Program-made: the position numbers and the translations under genes | In this document: one piece after another, positions 7,147 through 10,987 of the stretch | Layout of the letters: each line of letters starts with the position of its first letter | How positions within the stretch are numbered: position 1 is the stretch's first letter | Assembly: GCA_964526035.1 (NCBI GenBank) | Contig: CAZGKE010000117.1 | Location: 1 to 10,987, forward strand | Origin: DAOMOD01 sp964526035 | Lineage (GTDB): Bacteria; Pseudomonadota; Gammaproteobacteria; Xanthomonadales; BPKI01 | Reading direction: 5' to 3' | DNA length: 10,987 nucleotides | The notes under the pieces: generated by a model | Seen by the model: only the letters and a program-made list of their open reading frames with translations | Database searches by the model: none | What the model was told of the DNA's origin: nothing

Positions 7147-7374
7147 ATGAAGTTGGAAGACCAGGTAAAAGACACGGGTACCACGCCCACCGGTACGCTG
7201 CGACTGCTGGCAATGCTCGGCGTTTTCGCGCTGCTGCTGTTGGCGGTGCTGCTGCTTCTCGACGTCATTCCAGGCGACATGTTCACCGAGGTCGGCGGAC
7301 GCACGCTGGGAGTGCTGGCGCTGCTGGCGATCGGCAGCGTGGTGTTGGCCTGGCTGATGCGCGGGCGCGGCTGA
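7147..7374 (+). CDS. Small two-helix inner-membrane protein, function unknown
   Basis: A 75-residue protein I do not recognise. It has a polar N-terminus (MKLEDQVKDTGTTPTG), a hydrophobic helix at about 19-40 (LRLLAMLGVFALLLLAVLLLLDVI), a short polar turn (PGDMFTEVGGR), a second helix at about 53-71, and a basic end (RGRG). Arg at the end of helix 2 and in the turn would suit a hairpin in the inner membrane. A GGAGG site and the codon style of its neighbours support translation. It starts 37 bp after the antiporter stop in the same direction with no terminator visible between, so cotranscription is likely; an accessory role for the antiporter is a guess from position only. It converges with the response-regulator gene; the 18-bp gap holds only a 4-bp CCGG/CCGG hairpin without a T-tract. 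Confidence 0.75.
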   Translation: MKLEDQVKDTGTTPTGTLRLLAMLGVFALLLLAVLLLLDVIPGDMFTEVGGRTLGVLALLAIGSVVLAWLMRGRG

Positions 7375-7392
7375 AGCACCCGGGAATCCGGT

Positions 7393-8052
7393 TCACGGCG
7401 GCGGTGGCTGCACCCCGTCGTTGATCGCCAGCTTGCCTGCCAGCAGCACCGCCTGGGTGCGATTGCTGGCGCCCAGCTTGCGCAGGATCGCGGTCATGTG
7501 GGCCTTGATGGTCGCTTCGGAAATGCCCAGCTGCCAGGCGATCTGCTTGTTGAGCAGCCCTGTCGCCAGCATGCCGAGCACGCGAAACTGCTGTGGGGTG
7601 AGATCCGCCACGCGCTGGGCCAGATCGGCTTCGTCGTGGTCGAGGGCGGCGGCGTCGAGTTCCAGCCCCGGCGGGGCCCAGCTGTCGCCATCGAGCACGG
7701 CGGCGAGCGCCTCGATGATGGATTCGAGACTGGCCGATTTCGGGATGTAGCCGGCCGCGCCGTGGCCCAGCGCGCGCCGTATGATCGCCGGATCCTCGTG
7801 CGCCGACACCACGATCACCGGCAGCGAAGGGAAATGCCCGCGAACGTGCGCCAGTGCGCTGAACCCCTGGGCGCCGGGCATGTTGAGATCGAGCATCAGC
7901 AGGTCGGCATCGGCATGCGCCTCGGCGAGCCGCTGCAGCGAGGCCACGTCGTCCGCTTCGAGCAGCTCCGCGTCCGGCAGGGCGCGCGCCACCGCGCCAC
8001 GCAGCGCATCGCGGAACAGCGGGTGGTCGTCGGCGATCAGGATGGTAGGCAT
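7393..8052 (-). CDS. LuxR/NarL-type response regulator, CrbR/ErdR-like
   Basis: A 219-residue two-component response regulator. The receiver domain (2-120) begins ILIADDHPLFRDAL, with acidic pocket Asp8-Asp9, phosphoacceptor Asp55 in LLMLDLNMPG, Ser83 in VIVVSAHED, and Lys105 in GYIPKSA. A linker leads to a LuxR-type helix-turn-helix (about 151-208): LTPQQFRVLGMLATG, NKQIAWQLGISEATIKAHMTAILRKL. From memory the receiver and the NKQIAxxLxIxExTxKAH segment resemble Pseudomonas ErdR/CrbR, which with the sensor CrbS activates acs; the acs gene lies immediately upstream here on the same strand, which supports that call. No sensor kinase is in the window. It ends in a PPPP tail. No clear Shine-Dalgarno precedes the ATG at 8052. 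The 173-bp spacer to acs shows no recognisable promoter but holds two heptad-repeat arrays. Family certain; target assignment inferred. Confidence 0.9.
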   Translation of the reverse strand: MPTILIADDHPLFRDALRGAVARALPDAELLEADDVASLQRLAEAHADADLLMLDLNMPGAQGFSALAHVRGHFPSLPVIVVSAHEDPAIIRRALGHGAAGYIPKSASLESIIEALAAVLDGDSWAPPGLELDAAALDHDEADLAQRVADLTPQQFRVLGMLATGLLNKQIAWQLGISEATIKAHMTAILRKLGASNRTQAVLLAGKLAINDGVQPPPP

Positions 8053-8071
8053 GGGTTGCTTGGCTGGGCCG

Positions 8072-8101
8072 AGGGCTCAGGGGCTCAGGGCCTAGGGCCC
8101 A
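8072..8101 (+). repeat. Heptad tandem repeat array, arm 1
   Basis: Four degenerate units of about seven bases run head to tail: AGGGCTC, AGGGGCTC (8 bp), AGGGCCT, AGGGCCC, then a final A. The array lies 19 bases upstream of the response-regulator start codon. It shares 12 exact bases (8088-8099) with the reverse complement of arm 2 (8192-8203), and GCTCAGGG (8083-8090) matches the complement of 8215-8222. Confidence 0.75.
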
Positions 8102-8190
8102 GCGATAAAGCTGGCACGGTGGAATTCGGTCGCATTTTTCAGTTCCTTCGTTCCATGTCCGGTGAGACAAGCAAGAGCCCCCCGTCCTCC

Positions 8191-8218
8191 AGGCCCTAGG
8201 CCCCAAGCCCCAGGCCCT
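8191..8218 (-). repeat. Heptad tandem repeat array, arm 2, inverted to arm 1
   Basis: Four exact seven-base steps read on the plus strand as AGGCCCT, AGGCCCC, AAGCCCC, AGGCCCT; on the minus strand they are AGGGCCT, GGGGCTT, GGGGCCT, AGGGCCT, the same family as arm 1. It starts 7 bases downstream of the acs stop codon. With arm 1 it frames an 89-base core (8102-8190) that has a normal mixed composition and contains a 5-bp hairpin (CCAGC/GCTGG, 8099-8114) at its edge. In an acs-through-regulator transcript the arms could pair. Confidence 0.75.
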
Positions 8219-8225
8219 GAGCTCC

Positions 8226-10166
8226 TCACCGATTCATCCGGTTCTCCACCAGGTGGTCCACCACTGACGGATCGGCCAGCGTGGAGGTATCGCCGAGCTG
8301 ATCGTACTCGTTGGCGGCGATCTTGCGCAGGATACGGCGCATGATCTTCCCCGAGCGCGTCTTCGGCAGGCCGGGCGCCCACTGGATGAAGTCCGGGCTG
8401 GCGATCGCACCGATGCTGTGACGCACCGTCTGTACCAGCTCCTTGCGCAGCGAATCGCTGGGTTCATAGCCGGTGGTGAGGGTGACGTAGGCGTAGATGC
8501 CCTGTCCCTTGATGTCGTGCGGACAGCCCACCACCGCGGCCTCGGCCACGGCAGCGTGCGCCACCAGCGCGCTCTCCACTTCGGCGGTGCCCATGCGGTG
8601 ACCGGACACGTTGATGACGTCATCAACGCGGCCGGTGATCCAGTAGTAGCCGTCTTCGTCGCGGCGCGCGCCGTCGCCGGTGAAGTAGCGTCCCGGGAAC
8701 GTGGTGAAGTAGGTGTCGATGAAGCGCTGGTGGTCGCCATACACGGTGCGCATCTGCCCTGGCCAGGAATCGAGCAGCACCAGATTGCCCTCCACGGCAC
8801 CTTCCAGGAGCTGGCCTTCGTTGTCGACGATCGCCGGCATGATGCCGAAGAACGGCCGGGTCGCCGACCCGGGTTTGAGATCGGTGGCGCCTGGAAGCGG
8901 GGTGATCAGGATGCCGCCGGTTTCGGTCTGCCACCAGGTGTCGACGATCGGGCAGCGGCCGTCGCCGACCACACGGTGGTACCAATCCCAGGCTTCGGGA
9001 TTGATCGGCTCGCCCACCGTTCCGAGCAGGCGAATGGAGCGTCGTGACCATTTCGTCACCGGCGCGTCGCCCTCGCGCATCAGCGCGCGAATGGCGGTGG
9101 GCGCGGTGTAGAAGATGGTCACCTTGTGCTTGTCGCAGGCCTGCCAGAAACGCCCGATGTCGGGATAGTTGGGCACGCCTTCGAACATCAACGAGGTGGC
9201 ACCGTTGGCCAGCGGCCCGTAGACCACGTAGCTGTGTCCGGTGACCCAGCCGACGTCGGCGGTGCACCAGTAGATGTCGTCCTCCTTGAGGTCGAACACC
9301 TGTTCGTGGGTGTAGCTGGCGTAGACCAGGTAGCCGCCGCAGGTATGCAGCACGCCCTTCGGCTTGCCGGTGGAGCCGGAGGTGTAGAGGATGAAAAGCG
9401 GATCCTCGGCGTTCATCACCTCGGGCGTGCACTCGGGCGATTCCTTTTCGACCAGTTCGTGGTACCAGAGGTCGCGATCGCCGTACCAGTCGATCTTGCC
9501 ACCGGTGCGGCGCACCACGATGACGTTTTTAACCGTCTTGACATCGGGCTGGCCGAGCGCCTCGTCGACGTTCTTCTTCAGCGGCACCTTCTTGGCGCCG
9601 CGCAGCCCTTCGTCGGCGGTGATCACCAGGTTCGAGCCGCAGTCGATGACGCGTCCGGCGACCGCGTCGGGCGAGAAACCGCCGAACACCACGGAGTGGA
9701 TGGCGCCGATGCGCGCACAGGCGAGCATCGCGACCGCGGCTTCGGGAATCATCGGCAGGTAGATGGTGACGCGGTCGCCCTTCTTCACGCCGAGTCGGCG
9801 CATCGCGTTGGCCAGGCGGCAGACGCGTTCGTAGAGATCGCGGTAGGTGACGGTCGACGACTCCTCGGGATCATCGCCCTCCCACAGAAGCGCGGTCTTG
9901 TCGCCACGCTCTTCGAGGTGGCGGTCGAGACAGCTCTCGGTGACGTTCAAGCGCCCGTCGTGGAACCAGCGTATCCGGAAATCGTCGGCGTCAAAGTTGA
10001 CGTCCTTGATCGCGGTCGGTGCATGGCGCCAGACCACACGTTGCGCGATGCGCGACCAGAAGCCCTCGTTGTCCTCCACCGACTCGAGGTAGAGCCTTTC
10101 GTAATCGGCACTCTTGACGTTGGCCTGCGCTGCAAAACTCGCGGTGACCGGATGGATGCTGGTCAT
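8226..10166 (-). CDS. acs: Acetyl-CoA synthetase (AMP-forming)
   Basis: A 646-residue cytoplasmic enzyme converting acetate, ATP and CoA into acetyl-CoA, AMP and PPi through an acetyl-adenylate; E. coli Acs has 652. The ANL-superfamily signatures are complete: P-loop YTSGSTGKPKG (261-271), GEPINPEAW, TWWQTETGG (410-418; the Trp pocket restricts the acyl group to acetate), YFTGDGARRDEDGYYWITGR with the hinge Asp, DDVINVSGHRMGTAEVE, and the A10 motif LPKTRSGKIMRR with Lys607, equivalent to the lysine acetylated by Pat and released by CobB in other bacteria. IHSVVFGGFS and VTGHSYVVYGPL are typical of Acs rather than propionyl-CoA synthetase. I use the ATG at 10166 because GGAGG lies four bases before it; the frame runs 20 codons further upstream without similarity. 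The flanking genes, a CrbR-like regulator downstream and a divergent porin, point to acetate scavenging. Confidence 0.97.
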   Translation of the reverse strand: MTSIHPVTASFAAQANVKSADYERLYLESVEDNEGFWSRIAQRVVWRHAPTAIKDVNFDADDFRIRWFHDGRLNVTESCLDRHLEERGDKTALLWEGDDPEESSTVTYRDLYERVCRLANAMRRLGVKKGDRVTIYLPMIPEAAVAMLACARIGAIHSVVFGGFSPDAVAGRVIDCGSNLVITADEGLRGAKKVPLKKNVDEALGQPDVKTVKNVIVVRRTGGKIDWYGDRDLWYHELVEKESPECTPEVMNAEDPLFILYTSGSTGKPKGVLHTCGGYLVYASYTHEQVFDLKEDDIYWCTADVGWVTGHSYVVYGPLANGATSLMFEGVPNYPDIGRFWQACDKHKVTIFYTAPTAIRALMREGDAPVTKWSRRSIRLLGTVGEPINPEAWDWYHRVVGDGRCPIVDTWWQTETGGILITPLPGATDLKPGSATRPFFGIMPAIVDNEGQLLEGAVEGNLVLLDSWPGQMRTVYGDHQRFIDTYFTTFPGRYFTGDGARRDEDGYYWITGRVDDVINVSGHRMGTAEVESALVAHAAVAEAAVVGCPHDIKGQGIYAYVTLTTGYEPSDSLRKELVQTVRHSIGAIASPDFIQWAPGLPKTRSGKIMRRILRKIAANEYDQLGDTSTLADPSVVDHLVENRMNR

Positions 10167-10170
10167 GATG

Positions 10171-10175
10171 CCTCC
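10171..10175 (-). promoter_or_regulatory. Ribosome binding site that sets the acs start
   Basis: GGAGG on the minus strand, four bases before the ATG at 10166. It favours this start over the upstream in-frame ATG codons at 10184 and 10226 and gives a protein of the usual Acs length. Confidence 0.6.
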
Positions 10176-10326
10176 AGGGGGCATGTGTCCGGCGTCCATC
10201 ATCGCCAGCGCCGGTCGCGACGACAACCGGGTGCACTACGACTTTGGTCGGAAACGCGCCCTGCTTCGACCAAGGTTGAATAGGCAGTGATGATCGCCCG
10301 TGCCCAACATGGCCATGCCTGAAATG

Positions 10327-10331
10327 GGAGG
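10327..10331 (+). promoter_or_regulatory. Ribosome binding site of the porin gene
   Basis: GGAGG within GGGAGGGG, six bases before the ATG at 10338. It is a strong site and picks this start out from three out-of-frame ATGs just upstream (10309, 10315, 10324). Confidence 0.65.
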
Positions 10332-10337
10332 GGAACC

Positions 10338-10987
10338 ATGAAAACCTTGTTTCGTCGCCACGCCTTGTCGGTGGCTCTGGGGGTAGCGCTTGCCACGACC
10401 GCGGCGTCACCCGCCTCGGCGCAGAGTGAGCGTGAACGCGAGCTGGAGGCGAGAATTGCCGAGCTCGAGCGCGCCGTGCAGATGCTCCTCGCAGAGCGCG
10501 AGCAGACCCCTGCCGAGCCGGAAGCCATCCGCAAGCCGGCCGCGCCAGCGCAGCCGGTGCAGAACACTTCGATCACACCCGGCGCCAATCCGGGAACCAC
10601 GTTTGCCTACGGCGGCTTCATCAAGGCCGATTTCATGTTCAGCAGCTATACCGATGGCGAGCTGGCACCCGGCAACGTCGGACGCGATTTCTACCTGCCC
10701 AGCGTGATTCCGGTCGGCGGTTCAGGCGGGGATGCGGTGTTCGACGCGCACGCCAAGCAGTCGCGCTTCTTCTTCACCACCAACACGGTGCTGGAGTCGG
10801 GCGACCGCATCGGTACCCGCTTCGAGATGGATTTCGCCGTCCCCACCGGCGGCGACGAACGCCAGACCAATACCTACAACCCGGTACTTCGCCAGGCCTT
10901 CCTCACCTACAACAGCTGGCTGTTCGGCCAGGCCTGGTCGGTGTTCCAGGATACCGGGGCGCTGCCGGAAACGCCCGATTTCGTCGG
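10338..10987 (+). CDS. DcaP-type outer-membrane porin, 3' end cut by the window
   Basis: The frame is open for 216 residues to the window edge. A Sec signal peptide (MKTLFRRHALSVALGVALAT, cleavage probably after ASPASA at about residue 28) is followed by a short charged coiled coil (SERERELEARIAELERAVQM, about 30-55) and a Pro/Ala-rich linker. From about residue 90 the sequence alternates like a beta-barrel: FAYGGFIKADFMFSSYTDG, GRDFYLPSVIPVGG, AKQSRFFFTTNT, GTRFEMDF, and YNSWLFGQAWSVFQD. This order (coiled coil, YGGxIKxDxM, GRDFYxPSxIPVGG, QSRFFF) matches the DcaP family of trimeric porins, which in Acinetobacter take up dicarboxylates and other small anionic solutes. The barrel's remaining strands lie outside the window. 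Divergent from acs, so a carboxylate (perhaps acetate) entry route is a reasonable but untested inference. General porin annotation is the fallback. Confidence 0.85.
   Translation, partial: MKTLFRRHALSVALGVALATTAASPASAQSERERELEARIAELERAVQMLLAEREQTPAEPEAIRKPAAPAQPVQNTSITPGANPGTTFAYGGFIKADFMFSSYTDGELAPGNVGRDFYLPSVIPVGGSGGDAVFDAHAKQSRFFFTTNTVLESGDRIGTRFEMDFAVPTGGDERQTNTYNPVLRQAFLTYNSWLFGQAWSVFQDTGALPETPDFV

Larger units (their letters stand above)
10167..10337. promoter_or_regulatory. Divergent acs / porin control region with inverted repeat
   Basis: The 171-bp gap must hold promoters for both genes. Its main structure is an inverted repeat, ACTTTGGTCG (10241-10250) and CGACCAAGGT (10267-10276), matching at 9 of 10 positions with a 16-base spacer. 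It lies 75 bp from the acs ATG and 61 bp from the porin ATG, a sensible place for an activator serving both. TTGAAT at 10276-10281 is a weak -10 candidate for the porin, with no good -35, as expected for an activator-dependent promoter. A smaller pair, CCGGT/ACCGG, lies at 10211-10215 and 10226-10230. Binding by the CrbR-like regulator is inference. Confidence 0.6.

Noticed and set aside
7375..7392. Hairpin between the small membrane protein and the response regulator as a bidirectional terminator
   Set aside because: Only four base pairs (CCGG/CCGG) around a GAAT loop, with no T-run on either strand.
8072..8218. CRISPR array or IS inverted ends between acs and the regulator
   Set aside because: Units are seven bases with no spacers of constant length, the core has no transposase frame, and no flanking target-site duplication is visible.
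9126..10283. A 385-codon plus-strand frame opposite acs, and another at 8418-9047
   Set aside because: Shadow frames of acs; no motif, no ribosome site, and composition typical of antisense GC-rich reading.

Overview
The window is GC-rich, densely coded gammaproteobacterial chromosome. The gene families and their order (bioF-bioH-bioC behind a DsbA-like protein and an EEP-family protein, a NhaP2-type antiporter, acs beside a DcaP-type porin, short heptad repeats between genes) suggest Xanthomonadales or a close relative. That placement is inference; no rRNA or other lineage marker is present. I see no tRNA, rRNA, CRISPR array, insertion sequence or phage gene.

Layout. Bases 173-4492 hold a tight plus-strand run of five genes: a membrane-tethered DsbA-like thiol:disulfide protein, an endonuclease/exonuclease/phosphatase (EEP) protein, then bioF, bioH and bioC. 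The gaps are 19 and 16 bp, followed by two 4-bp ATGA overlaps, so one transcript is likely. BioC and BioH make the pimeloyl-ACP that BioF uses, so this covers the first steps of biotin synthesis; bioA, bioB and bioD are not in the window. bioC converges on a minus-strand NRDE/TANGO2-family gene (4494-5288) with one base between the stop codons. That gene is divergent from a NhaP2-type cation/proton antiporter (5364-7109), which is followed by a 75-residue two-helix membrane protein (7147-7374).

The right third is an acetate module. On the minus strand lie acs (8226-10166) and, downstream, a NarL/FixJ-type response regulator (7393-8052) that resembles CrbR/ErdR, the activator of acs in Pseudomonas and Vibrio. 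Divergent from acs, running off the right edge, is a DcaP-type outer-membrane porin with a signal peptide and a coiled coil. The 171-bp divergent region contains a 9/10-matched inverted repeat that is a candidate operator. The spacer between acs and the regulator holds two short heptad-repeat arrays in inverted orientation.

Most of the window is ordinary housekeeping. The parts worth a second look are the acs/regulator/porin arrangement with its inverted repeat, the inverted heptad arrays, and the small membrane protein behind the antiporter. I found no clearly undescribed multi-gene system.
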